Part shown: one piece after another, positions 13,689 through 22,003 of the stretch
Numbering within the stretch: the stretch's first letter is position 1
Layout of the letters: each line of letters starts with the position of its first letter
NCBI RefSeq assembly: GCF_040253585.1
Contig: NZ_JBELAU010000001.1
Location: 124,001 to 188,000 of the forward strand
DNA length: 64,000 nt
Direction: 5' to 3'
Source of the DNA: Emticicia sp040253585
GTDB taxonomy: Bacteria; Bacteroidota; Bacteroidia; Cytophagales; Spirosomataceae
The notes under the pieces: model-generated
The model's input: only the letters and a program-made list of their open reading frames with translations
Told to the model about the DNA's origin: nothing
The model's database searches: none
Program-made: the position numbers and the translations under genes

Positions 13689-15674
13689 TTAAAATATCCT
13701 AATTCCTCCTTGAATACCTACCCAAGAAGTAAGCGTAGCTCTTTGTCCAAAATAATAGCCTTGCTTTTCTGAAATCTTCCAGTTGTTGAGCTTTCCTAAA
13801 TCAATTCCTTCATCTTTGCTCGCTAAGAAATTGAGTGTTGGAGAAACAAACAACGCAATATGTCGAGTTGCATGAATTTCTAATCCCAAACTTGCTTTAC
13901 TATGTTGGTTAAGATTCCAATAATTGCCATTTTGTTGAATATGCGAGGAAACTACATCGAAATTGAGCCAAAAAGTGCGATTCAATTTCCAAGCTGTACC
14001 TAAACCATAGCCGAGCGAAAAATCTGGTTTATCTGTCATACCAAAATTATAGCCAGCCGTCAAGATATTATAAAAGCGTTTTACGCCAGTTTTAAAGGTT
14101 AGATTAAACCAGTTTACTTCATCAGCAGCAATTTCGAGGCGTTTGTAACCACCTTTTCCTGCAAAACTTAAGAGTCCAATTGGAATACAATTCTCATTTT
14201 CTTTGGCAAAATTAAATAGGCCAATTTGATAACCACGTTTTGCTTTTTGGGCATAATTAAAGACCGAAATCTGTAATCCACTCATAGTACCGCCCACGTA
14301 GTTGACCGTTCCTGCGATTTGAATTCCTTTTAAATTCTTTCCTGTGAAATTCCCAAATCCTGCCACTTGCAATCCGTTAGTGTTGCCAATTGTAGCATTG
14401 CCAAAGCCCGCTGCTTGAATACTTGCATGTGCATCTTGCAAAACAAAATTGCCGAAACCTGCCGCTTGGATGCCCGAAAGATTTTTGAACGAAGCATTGC
14501 CAAAACCTGCCATCTGGATTCCACCCGTGCTTCCGCCATTAAGGTTTCCGAAGCCCGATGCCTGCACACCGTAAAAATTCCGTCCGTTTACGCTTCCAAA
14601 ACCCGCCATTTGTACGCCTTTTACATCTTGTCCAACCAAGTTGGCAAATCCAGCCGCCTGTATTCCGTAAACTTTTCCTCGAACCACATTGAAAACACCT
14701 CCAATTTCGAGGCTACGAACACCCAACGAATAACCCCCGATGATATTGACCGAAACATTATTGATAACATTCCCGCTCAGATAATGATTAGTGCCAATAA
14801 AAGGCAAAAACGAAATCTGAGCAGGGCGATAAATAGTATCACGAATATTGTCAAGATGAATATTTTGTTTGGTCGTAATGAACCAATCCGTTAGGCGTCT
14901 TTGCGTAATTTGGAACTGTTGTTTAGCGGTATTCCAATATTCTTGGTAATCTATTTTTGGAATCTCGATAATGATAGAGTCCTTGGCTTCGACGGGTTCG
15001 ATTTTAGTTATTATCGGTTGAATAACTGGTAAACTATCGAGCTTTTTGTTGGGAAGTGAATCAATCTTGAAAGAAATCAATCGAGAGATTGTATCGACTT
15101 TTGGGAGTTTTGGGATAGCTAAAAGTTTGATATTGAGTGTTTTATCTTGTTTTGAGCGAATCAAGATTCGTTCGTCTTGGTAGTTTTGTTTCCTGACCAA
15201 TAAATTCACGTTGTTTAATTCTTTCGGGATTTTTAGACGGTAGTAGCCATATTGATTCGATATGGCAGAAGCAAGCGTTACAGGTTCGTAGATACTCGCT
15301 TTCTCAATTTTTAAGCCCGTTTCTCCGTCTGAAACGTAGCCCATAACGAAAAAATCTTTCTGTGGTTCTTCGCTTGCTTTTTTTAGAATGATATAATTAT
15401 TACGGTTCTTGAAAGTTGCCGTATTGCCAAAAATATCGCTTAGAATCTCTCTAACAGCTTGGTTTTGTGCCGAAACCGAAACTCTTTTTTCGACCGAAAA
15501 TTCATCTGGATTATAAGAAAAACTAAAATTTCCTGCACTGGCAATGCTTTTGAGTGCATTGTCGAGGCGTTCGTTCGAGATTTTTATAGAAATGATTCGT
15601 TCGAGCGGTGGCCGATTTTGGGCAAAAACTTGGGTGATTGAGAGCAGTAAAAAAAATGTGAATAGCTTTTTCAT
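13689..15674 (-). CDS. STN-domain exported protein with AGFGN repeats
   Basis: Exported protein of 661 residues (signal peptide ending TQVFAQ). After an STN domain (about 24-98), of the kind that talks to FecR in TonB-dependent receptors, comes a carboxypeptidase-regulatory-like beta domain (about 108-190) and a linker. Then follow about ten imperfect repeats of the type G(I/V)Q-x-AGFGN-x-x-G (about 330-480) and a C-terminal region of barrel-like strands. It lacks TonB plug and receptor signatures. It follows sigma factor, SnoaL and FecR genes and is their natural output or sensor. The repeats suggest a solenoid or barrel face; ligand unknown. Confidence 0.75.
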   Translation of the reverse strand: MKKLFTFFLLLSITQVFAQNRPPLERIISIKISNERLDNALKSIASAGNFSFSYNPDEFSVEKRVSVSAQNQAVREILSDIFGNTATFKNRNNYIILKKASEEPQKDFFVMGYVSDGETGLKIEKASIYEPVTLASAISNQYGYYRLKIPKELNNVNLLVRKQNYQDERILIRSKQDKTLNIKLLAIPKLPKVDTISRLISFKIDSLPNKKLDSLPVIQPIITKIEPVEAKDSIIIEIPKIDYQEYWNTAKQQFQITQRRLTDWFITTKQNIHLDNIRDTIYRPAQISFLPFIGTNHYLSGNVINNVSVNIIGGYSLGVRSLEIGGVFNVVRGKVYGIQAAGFANLVGQDVKGVQMAGFGSVNGRNFYGVQASGFGNLNGGSTGGIQMAGFGNASFKNLSGIQAAGFGNFVLQDAHASIQAAGFGNATIGNTNGLQVAGFGNFTGKNLKGIQIAGTVNYVGGTMSGLQISVFNYAQKAKRGYQIGLFNFAKENENCIPIGLLSFAGKGGYKRLEIAADEVNWFNLTFKTGVKRFYNILTAGYNFGMTDKPDFSLGYGLGTAWKLNRTFWLNFDVVSSHIQQNGNYWNLNQHSKASLGLEIHATRHIALFVSPTLNFLASKDEGIDLGKLNNWKISEKQGYYFGQRATLTSWVGIQGGIRIF

Positions 15675-15854
15675 AAATGCTTAAAATGTGTTGTTTGAAG
15701 CTATGACATTTTACTTTTGGTTTTCCCCTATTTTCAGTTACCAATTATCAGTAAACAGTTATCATAATTGACTCGTAAATTTGACGTTTTAAAAACTTGC
15801 GTTAACCTAAATTAAGAAGAGTAAATGCACCGATAACTGGTCACTGATAACTGT

Positions 15855-16883
15855 TCACTGCGAACATCCTGCTCCATCAATGATATATTTTTCACCTTCG
15901 GGTGTAACTTTCAAATTGAGTGTTTCGGCAATGACGTTGAGGGCATTAGGAAGTGTTTCGTTAGTGAAAGTAGTGGTTAGGCGACAGGTTTTTATGTTAT
16001 TATTTTTCAGAATAATCTTCGTATGGTAGTTTTCACTCAATACATTTATTACATGTTCGAGACTTGAATCCTCAAATACAAAAGTCTTGGTTTTGTAGGC
16101 AAAGGTATTTTTATCAAGCATGACGGCTTTCTTAATAGAATCTTTTTCAGCCTCAAATTCGGCTTCTTCACCTTTTACCAAAAGCGTTTGTTTCTTTTCA
16201 TGCTTAAATTCAACTTTGCCCGATTCCACGCTTACTTTTACATTTTTTGTGTAGGCTTTTACGTTAAATGAAGTTCCCAAAACCCGAATATCAGAGCCAT
16301 TGGCGTGAATGATAAATGGTTTGTTTTCGTTTCGCTGGACCTTGAAAAATGCTTCGCCTGAAAGATTAATTTCTCTTGTATCTCCTTCAAAATCAGCAGG
16401 ATAGCTTAGATTCGTATTTGCATTTAAGAAAACCACCGAGCCATCGGGTAGGGTTTGCTCTAAGGTTTGATTCGTAGTTTTGAGTGAAATAATTTCTGTT
16501 TCTTTCTTACTTAAAAAGACCGCTAATATTCCTGCCATCAAAAGTGTGATAGCGGCTGCAATGCGTAGGTATAGCCCCACCCCAACCCCTCCCCGATGGG
16601 TAGGGGCTTTGTTTTCTTGTGTAGAAGTTGTGAAACTTATGACATTATCTTTTTGGTGCTTTACTTGGTGCTGAATTTTATTCCAAGCAGCATCAACGTT
16701 TACTGGTTTTTCTTCTTTTATGCGTGCAACTTGTTGCCAGATAAACTGATAATCGTCGAGTTCTTTTTGGTGATTTTTATCTTGTTTCAACCAATTTTCA
16801 ACCAATGCCGATTCTTGGGCATCAGTTTCCTGTGCCAAGAATTTTCCCAAAAGGTCTTCGGTTATTGGTTGGTTTTCGTTCAT
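15855..16883 (-). CDS. FecR-type anti-sigma factor
   Basis: Inner-membrane anti-sigma factor of 342 residues. The cytoplasmic N-terminus (about 1-90) has the WxxxDxxHxxEL-like segment ENWLKQDKNHQKELDDY. One membrane helix lies at about 107-125, and the periplasmic FecR domain contains LPDGSVVFLNANTNLSYP, REINLSGEAFFKV and SDIRVLGTSFNVKAY. The C-terminal part resembles DUF4974. Between the cytoplasmic part and the helix lies the odd peptide APTHRGGVGVG, coded by a GC-rich hairpin. It should hold the sigma factor encoded two genes upstream until the STN protein is engaged. Confidence 0.9.
   Translation of the reverse strand: MNENQPITEDLLGKFLAQETDAQESALVENWLKQDKNHQKELDDYQFIWQQVARIKEEKPVNVDAAWNKIQHQVKHQKDNVISFTTSTQENKAPTHRGGVGVGLYLRIAAAITLLMAGILAVFLSKKETEIISLKTTNQTLEQTLPDGSVVFLNANTNLSYPADFEGDTREINLSGEAFFKVQRNENKPFIIHANGSDIRVLGTSFNVKAYTKNVKVSVESGKVEFKHEKKQTLLVKGEEAEFEAEKDSIKKAVMLDKNTFAYKTKTFVFEDSSLEHVINVLSENYHTKIILKNNNIKTCRLTTTFTNETLPNALNVIAETLNLKVTPEGEKYIIDGAGCSQ
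16569..16613 (-). repeat. GC-rich hairpin inserted in frame in fecR
   Basis: On the coding strand this stretch runs AGCCCCTACCCATCGGGG, AGGGGTTGGGG and TGGGGCT, making AGCCCC...GGGGCT foldback arms. It is far richer in G and C than its surroundings. It codes residues 91-105 (NKAPTHRGGVGVGLY), just before the membrane helix, and keeps the frame open. It looks like a miniature repeat that landed in a tolerant linker. Confidence 0.6.
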
Positions 16884-16885
16884 TT

Positions 16886-17248
16886 TTATTCAGAATAATA
16901 AACATTTATCTTATAAACTTCTAAGTTTTCATTAAAAGTCATGACTTCTGCGGCTCTTTTATTAGTAGCAGTGTTTAGATAGTAAATCGTGATACCATCA
17001 ATGCCAACCAAGAGTTCTATTAACTCAAACTTTAGATTTGGGATTCGCTCTAAACCAATTGTCCAATATTTTCTAACCTCCTCTTTACCCACCACAATAC
17101 CATTGCTCTGCGGATAAAGTTTAGCAGCCATTGGGGTAGTAATAGAAAAATCATCGGTATAATGACTCAAAATTCTATCGAGGTCATGCGAGTTCCATGA
17201 TTCAATCCATTCGTTGGCAAATGCTTTTGCAAAATCAAGTGTTATCAT
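16886..17248 (-). CDS. SnoaL/NTF2-like protein
   Basis: Small cytoplasmic protein of 120 residues of the NTF2-like superfamily (SnoaL or DUF4440 type). It begins AFANEWIESWNSHDLDRILSHYTDDF, the standard helix pair of the fold, followed by strands KFELIELLVGIDGITIYYLN. No catalytic residues can be assigned; members include polyketide cyclases, isomerases and simple ligand binders. Its ATG directly abuts the sigma-factor stop and its stop lies two bases before fecR. It is therefore inserted in a sigma/anti-sigma pair, where such a gene is unusual. Confidence 0.8.
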   Translation of the reverse strand: MITLDFAKAFANEWIESWNSHDLDRILSHYTDDFSITTPMAAKLYPQSNGIVVGKEEVRKYWTIGLERIPNLKFELIELLVGIDGITIYYLNTATNKRAAEVMTFNENLEVYKINVYYSE

Positions 17249-17815
17249 CTAATTCAAAAAAAATAAAAGTAATGGTAAATATTCTGCCAGTTCGACTCTT
17301 AATATTTTTAGTGCTTTTCCAATCTGATTTTCAACTGTTTTTGGCGAAAGCTCCAATTGTTCGGCAATTTCGTGGTATTTCAATTCTTCAAATCTGCTCA
17401 TTCTGAATATCAATCGGCATTGTTCGGGTAATTTTTTGATGGCTTCCTCGATTTTCGTTTCGAGTTCATTTTTCATCACTGTTTGGCTGACCGACTCATA
17501 CGAAGCTTCATAAAAATTTACGGCGTATTGCTGATATTCTTCTCTAACTTTTAAATGTTTTATTCGGTTCAAGCAATGATTATGCACCGCTCGATATAGG
17601 TACGACTTTAACGAAATACTGATTTCCAAATCGCTGCGTTTTTCCCAAATACTCAGAAATAGGTTCTGAACAACCTCTTCGGCTTCATCCATTTCTTTCA
17701 AAATCGAATTGGCATAGTTGCACAGACTCTGATAATATTTCCGAAAAGTTTCTTCGAAAATACGCTCATTGCCCTCTCTGATTGCACCAATTATTTCTTG
17801 TTCAGATAAAACCAC
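17249..17815 (-). CDS. FecI-type ECF sigma factor
   Basis: Extracytoplasmic-function sigma factor that would direct RNA polymerase to a small regulon under FecR control. Region 2 is visible as FEETFRKYYQSLCNYANSIL and AEEVVQNLFLSIW, and region 4 as KLPEQCRLIFRMSRFEELKYHEIAEQL followed by SPKTVENQIGKALKILR. I prefer the GTG at 17815 (188 residues) to the TTG at 17842, because a -7 promoter box covers the latter. It heads the operon sigma-SnoaL-FecR-STN protein. Confidence 0.9.
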   Translation of the reverse strand: MVLSEQEIIGAIREGNERIFEETFRKYYQSLCNYANSILKEMDEAEEVVQNLFLSIWEKRSDLEISISLKSYLYRAVHNHCLNRIKHLKVREEYQQYAVNFYEASYESVSQTVMKNELETKIEEAIKKLPEQCRLIFRMSRFEELKYHEIAEQLELSPKTVENQIGKALKILRVELAEYLPLLLFFLN

Positions 17816-17839
17816 CGATTGTAAAAGGAATATTTTGTG

Positions 17840-17847
17840 CAAACATA
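17840..17847 (-). promoter_or_regulatory. -7 promoter box of the ECF sigma operon
   Basis: The minus strand reads TATGTTTG, an exact TAnnTTTG box. No good -33 TTTG is seen at the expected distance. It lies 25 bases before the GTG chosen as start and overlaps the upstream TTG, which is the reason for the shorter start. Confidence 0.45.
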
Positions 17848-18058
17848 AAGTTTTATGTTCAATTTTCTATGTCTAAAGTTGATGAAAGGTAAGATTACTA
17901 TTCTTACTTTAACTTCTATTTTTCTATTATGACAATTATGTTGAAAGTTTCCCCTAAGGGGAAGATGTTTTTTTGAAAATATTTTTTGGAAGAGTAGGGG
18001 GAAATTGCTTTTGGTTTGTCATAGCATCAAACAAATCAATGAAAAAACTATTAAAAAA

Positions 18059-18778
18059 ATGAAAAATGTAAGAATTGCCTCCGTTTTAGTGATGACCGCC
18101 TTGAGTTTAAGCATGAGTTCGTGCGATGTACTTCAACAAACCGTTGACCCCAAAAATGCCGTACAAGAATCTTTTGATGTAAAGAATTTTGATGGCTTAG
18201 AAATTGGAAATGCTTTTGAGATAACGGTTAAGAAAGGAAACGATTTCAAGATTAAGGCATCGGGCGATAGTCGAGATATTGATGATTTGGTGGTGAAAGA
18301 ACGCAACGGCACGTTGGAAATTTATTACAGAAATAATTGGCGATTACGTAGATACAGAATGAGTATAGAAATCGAAATGCCGACTTTGAAAGAAGTTGAT
18401 TTCTCAGGAGCTGTTGAAGCAAGTGTAAAGGGTTTTGATAATCTTTCAGATTTAGAAATTGATTTATCGGGAGCATCAAAAGCAACATTTTATACAAGTG
18501 CAAAAAACTTTGATATTGACCTATCGGGGGCTTCAACGCTTGAATTAGAAGGAAAAACTGATAAAATCTATGCCGAATTATCGGGTGCATCGAACCTAAA
18601 TGCTTTTGGTGTGGAAGCTACTGATGCCTCGTTGAACCTTTCGGGAGCGAGCAATGGCCGAGTAAATGTAGCCCAACAACTCAAAGTTAAAGCCAGCGGA
18701 GCAAGCAAAGTACGTTATCGTGGGGCAGCCAAAGTAGAATCTGACCTTTCGGGGAGCAGTAAGGTGGTGAAAGAATAA
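18059..18778 (+). CDS. GIN-domain lipoprotein (DUF2807)
   Basis: Surface or periplasmic lipoprotein of 239 residues. The ATG at 18059 gives a signal ending LSMSSC, where Cys22 would be lipidated; an upstream TTG is not needed. The mature part is a head_GIN domain (DUF2807), a beta-solenoid seen in Bacteroidota. It starts FDGLEIGNAFEITVKKGNDFKIKASGD and then repeats (D/N)LSGAS at roughly every 20 residues in the second half. Function is unproven; adhesin-like roles have been suggested for the family. It is transcribed divergently from the sigma operon. Confidence 0.85.
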   Translation: MKNVRIASVLVMTALSLSMSSCDVLQQTVDPKNAVQESFDVKNFDGLEIGNAFEITVKKGNDFKIKASGDSRDIDDLVVKERNGTLEIYYRNNWRLRRYRMSIEIEMPTLKEVDFSGAVEASVKGFDNLSDLEIDLSGASKATFYTSAKNFDIDLSGASTLELEGKTDKIYAELSGASNLNAFGVEATDASLNLSGASNGRVNVAQQLKVKASGASKVRYRGAAKVESDLSGSSKVVKE

Positions 18779-18861
18779 AAGTCCACTGTTCACAGTCGAT
18801 AGTCAATAGTTCAATAGAAGTTTTGTCTGTTGATAGTTGACTCTCGCCTGTGGACTAATTT

Positions 18862-19512
18862 TCAATTCGCATTATAATGATGCAAAAATGAGATTAAGCG
18901 TTCGTAGCTTAACAAATCTTCATCAGTACCATTTTTAAGTAGAAAATGGCGGTAAATATTCGTAATTGTCGCAAAATTGCAGTTATCGCTCAGTTTTGCG
19001 GCAATTATTCCTTTAAAACACCGATGAACTTGATTGTATAAATATCGGCAAGGCATTGTTGGCGAATCATTCAAGGTGTCTTCAATAAAACTTAGTGAAT
19101 CAGCAGTATTTAAGAAATCGAATCCCTTTTCTTCAAAAAAACTTTTTATTTCCTGCGTTACTTTATCAAAATCTTCTTGATTACTGACTTTATATCTGAA
19201 ATATTTGATTTCGAGAAACTTACCGATGCTTATGACTAATGTATTGGCCGCTGGGCGATACCCAAAACTATTATTAAGGAATTGCTGTGCTATTTGTTCG
19301 ATAAACTCGAATCTTACGCCAAAGTTTACTTCAACCCAAAACACTTTTTGTGCTTCTGAAATAGAAAAAATTATATTCTGAAATCCGTTTTGTGTAGATT
19401 TGCGGTACTGCTTCTGGTCAGGGAAAAAACCAAACCCTCGCAATTGGAAAAAAGCATCCAATTGCTCATAAAACTTGGTCTCGAACTGACTATGTATCAT
19501 ATCTGAATTCAT
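18862..19512 (-). CDS. Hypothetical cytoplasmic protein
   Basis: Product of 216 residues that I do not recognise. It has no signal peptide or membrane helix. The first half has FETKFYEQLDAFFQLRGFGFFPDQ and then an alternating strand-like stretch (NIIFSISEAQKVFWVEVNFGVRF). The second half is helical and ends YERLISFLHHYNAN. The start MNSDMIH has a second ATG four codons on. The general form resembles DUF4304-like proteins of toxin or immunity loci, but I cannot support that. Confidence 0.65.
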   Translation of the reverse strand: MNSDMIHSQFETKFYEQLDAFFQLRGFGFFPDQKQYRKSTQNGFQNIIFSISEAQKVFWVEVNFGVRFEFIEQIAQQFLNNSFGYRPAANTLVISIGKFLEIKYFRYKVSNQEDFDKVTQEIKSFFEEKGFDFLNTADSLSFIEDTLNDSPTMPCRYLYNQVHRCFKGIIAAKLSDNCNFATITNIYRHFLLKNGTDEDLLSYERLISFLHHYNAN

Positions 19513-19588
19513 TTACTGATAAACCTTTGTTGTATCTAAATGTTTAGATTTAAGTACTAAAATATGTTTTCTCTTAATTAATATACTG

Positions 19589-21946
19589 ATGTATAGAGGA
19601 TTTCTCACTGTCATAATTTTGGTAGGCACGAGCTTTGGGTTGATTGCCCAGTCGAGTTCAAAAAATATGCCATCGGCTTCACAAATCATACGTGGAAAAG
19701 TAATTGATTTTGTTAGCGAACAACCTGTTGTTGGAGCCTCGATTACGGTTTTAAATGCAAAAAAAGGTACTGAAACTAATGCTGATGGTAGTTTTTTATT
19801 CGAGAAAATGCCAACAGGGCGTTATCAAGTGCAAGTAAGTTCGGTTGGTTATGAAAGCCAAATAATAGCTGAAATTTTACTTGAATCGGGCAAAGAAATG
19901 GTACTTGAAGTCAAACTTCATCCAACAAGCAACCAACTGGCTGAGGCCGTTGTGAGAGCAACATCAGCCAATCTTTCGGGTGCAGTCACGAGTATTCAGA
20001 ATATCACAACCGAGCAGATTTTCCGTTATCCTGGCACATATCTTGACCCTGCACGTCTGGCAACTGCTTATGCTGGTGTGGCCAATTCAAACGACCAAGC
20101 AAATGGGATGGTTATAAGGGGGAATTCACCCAACGGAATGCAGTGGCGTTTGGAAGGTGTAGAAATAGTAAACCCTAACCATTTGAGCAATGCAGGAACT
20201 TTCAGCGACCGTGTGACTCAAAATTCGGGCGGTGTAAATATTCTTTCTGCACAATTATTGGGCAATATGAATTTCTTAACGGGAGCTTTTCCTGCCGAAT
20301 ACGGAAATGCTCTTTCGGGCGTAATGGATATGCGTTTGCGTAAAGGAAACGATAAAAAGCATGAATTTACAGCACAGGCTGGTTTGATTGGTATTGATTT
20401 GGCCGCCGAAGGCCCGATTGGTAACAATGGGGCGAGTTACCTCGTCAATTATCGCTATTCGTTTACGGGCTTGTTGGCAACGATGGGTGTAAAATTTGGT
20501 GGAGAAGACATTCGATTTCAAGATTTAGCTTTTAATCTCAATTTCCCAACTAAAAAAGCAGGTACTTTTATGCTTTTCGGAATGGGTGGATTGAGTAGCA
20601 ATGTTTTTGAAGCTCAACGAGATACTACTCAGTGGGAAGTGCAAAAAGATGGATTTGATATTTATTACAAAAATAGAATGGGTGCTGCTGGACTCTCACA
20701 CAGCTTAAATATCGGTAAAAAACTCTTATGGAAAACCGTTATTGCGGCATCTGGACTAAAAAATACTCGTGAAGGCTATGTTTTGAGCAAAGTAAATTTT
20801 CAACGTTTCTTGATTCAGGCCGATTCTTCAATTCGAGCAAAGGCCTCGGTTACTACAAATCTGACCTATAAATTCAATGAATTTGCCAATTTGAAAGTAG
20901 GTGTTTTCGTAACTCGTCAATACGATGAACTATTTGCTCGTTCGGCCGATAAAAGAGCTAATGGTGCAGCCGAAGGATTAATCATTCAACCCTACGCAAA
21001 TTTACACTTAAATCTTTTATCTAAGCTATCGGCTAATGTGGGCTTACATTACCTTAATTATACATTCAATCAGACCAAATCTGTCGAACCTCGTTTCTCG
21101 GTTCAGTATCAACTGTCTAATAATCAGTCTCTTAGCTTTGCTTATGGTTTGCATAGCCAATTGCAGCAACCCGAAATCTATTTCGCACTGGCCACTCAAA
21201 ATAGTGCATTTCTGGGTAATGCCACGCTTGATGTTTCTAAGTCTCGCCATTATGTTTTGAGCCACCAATATTCTTTCAAAAAAGGCTCTTATTTCAAAAC
21301 AGAATTATTTTACCAGCAGCTTTTTAATATTCCATCGGCTTCGATGAACCCAACGTTTTCTACCTTAAATTTGGTTGAAGATTTCACTCCTGAACCGCTC
21401 CAAAATTCGGGTACGGGTCGAAATTATGGTTTAGAATTGACTTATCAACAGTATCTTATCAATGGTTTTTATGCCCTTACAAATGCCACACTTTATAATG
21501 CAACTTATAAAAACAATGACGGAGTAGAGCGAAATAGCCGTTTTAATGGAAAACACATTTTTAACTTGACCATAGGGAAAGAGTGGGTGCGGAGCAAAAG
21601 TGGGATGCCACCCAATCGTACTTTTGGAACGAGTATCAGAGTGATTTGGCTCGGCGGATTTTACGAAAGAGAAGTAAACGAACAAGCTTCAATTGATAAT
21701 AAACGATTGATTTATAGAAATGCTGATGCTTTTACTGTAAAACAGCCCGACTATTTCAGACCAGATTTTCGTATTTACATGAAAAAGTCAAAGGAAAAGT
21801 ATTCTCGTACACTGGCTTTGGATATTCAGAATATTGCTAACTATCAGAATGTTTCGTACAGTTACTATGATATTTTGCAGAATAAAATCGTTAGACAATA
21901 TCAGATGGGTTTGATTCCGATTTTGAGTTATCGTTGGGAGTTTTAG
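19589..21946 (+). CDS. TonB-dependent receptor with carboxypeptidase-regulatory-like domain
   Basis: Outer-membrane receptor of 785 residues. A signal peptide (MYRGFLTVIILVGTSFGLIAQ) is followed by the CarboxypepD_reg-like domain (IIRGKVIDFVSEQPVVGASITVLNAKKG..., about 32-115). Then come a plug domain with GVANSNDQANGMVIRGNSPNGMQWRLEGVEI (about 168-200) and a 22-strand barrel ending YRWEF. It is not paired with a SusD gene, so it is not a SusC-type glycan importer. Ligand unknown. The M1 peptidase gene downstream on the same strand, 57 bases away, may be co-expressed. Confidence 0.88.
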   Translation: MYRGFLTVIILVGTSFGLIAQSSSKNMPSASQIIRGKVIDFVSEQPVVGASITVLNAKKGTETNADGSFLFEKMPTGRYQVQVSSVGYESQIIAEILLESGKEMVLEVKLHPTSNQLAEAVVRATSANLSGAVTSIQNITTEQIFRYPGTYLDPARLATAYAGVANSNDQANGMVIRGNSPNGMQWRLEGVEIVNPNHLSNAGTFSDRVTQNSGGVNILSAQLLGNMNFLTGAFPAEYGNALSGVMDMRLRKGNDKKHEFTAQAGLIGIDLAAEGPIGNNGASYLVNYRYSFTGLLATMGVKFGGEDIRFQDLAFNLNFPTKKAGTFMLFGMGGLSSNVFEAQRDTTQWEVQKDGFDIYYKNRMGAAGLSHSLNIGKKLLWKTVIAASGLKNTREGYVLSKVNFQRFLIQADSSIRAKASVTTNLTYKFNEFANLKVGVFVTRQYDELFARSADKRANGAAEGLIIQPYANLHLNLLSKLSANVGLHYLNYTFNQTKSVEPRFSVQYQLSNNQSLSFAYGLHSQLQQPEIYFALATQNSAFLGNATLDVSKSRHYVLSHQYSFKKGSYFKTELFYQQLFNIPSASMNPTFSTLNLVEDFTPEPLQNSGTGRNYGLELTYQQYLINGFYALTNATLYNATYKNNDGVERNSRFNGKHIFNLTIGKEWVRSKSGMPPNRTFGTSIRVIWLGGFYEREVNEQASIDNKRLIYRNADAFTVKQPDYFRPDFRIYMKKSKEKYSRTLALDIQNIANYQNVSYSYYDILQNKIVRQYQMGLIPILSYRWEF

Positions 21947-22003
21947 TTAGTCCACCATCAATGGCCGATTTCATTAGCAACGGCCGATTTGAACATAAAA
22001 AAC

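Noticed and set aside
14367..14894. Plus-strand reading frame of 175 codons opposite the AGFGN-repeat gene
   Set aside because: It is the antisense shadow of a repetitive coding region; the repeats remove stops in the opposite frame. The minus-strand gene has a signal peptide and known domains.
17948..17963. Palindrome TTCCCCT/AAGGGGAA before the GIN lipoprotein gene as an operator
   Set aside because: Short, single occurrence and not placed against a clear promoter; cannot be supported.
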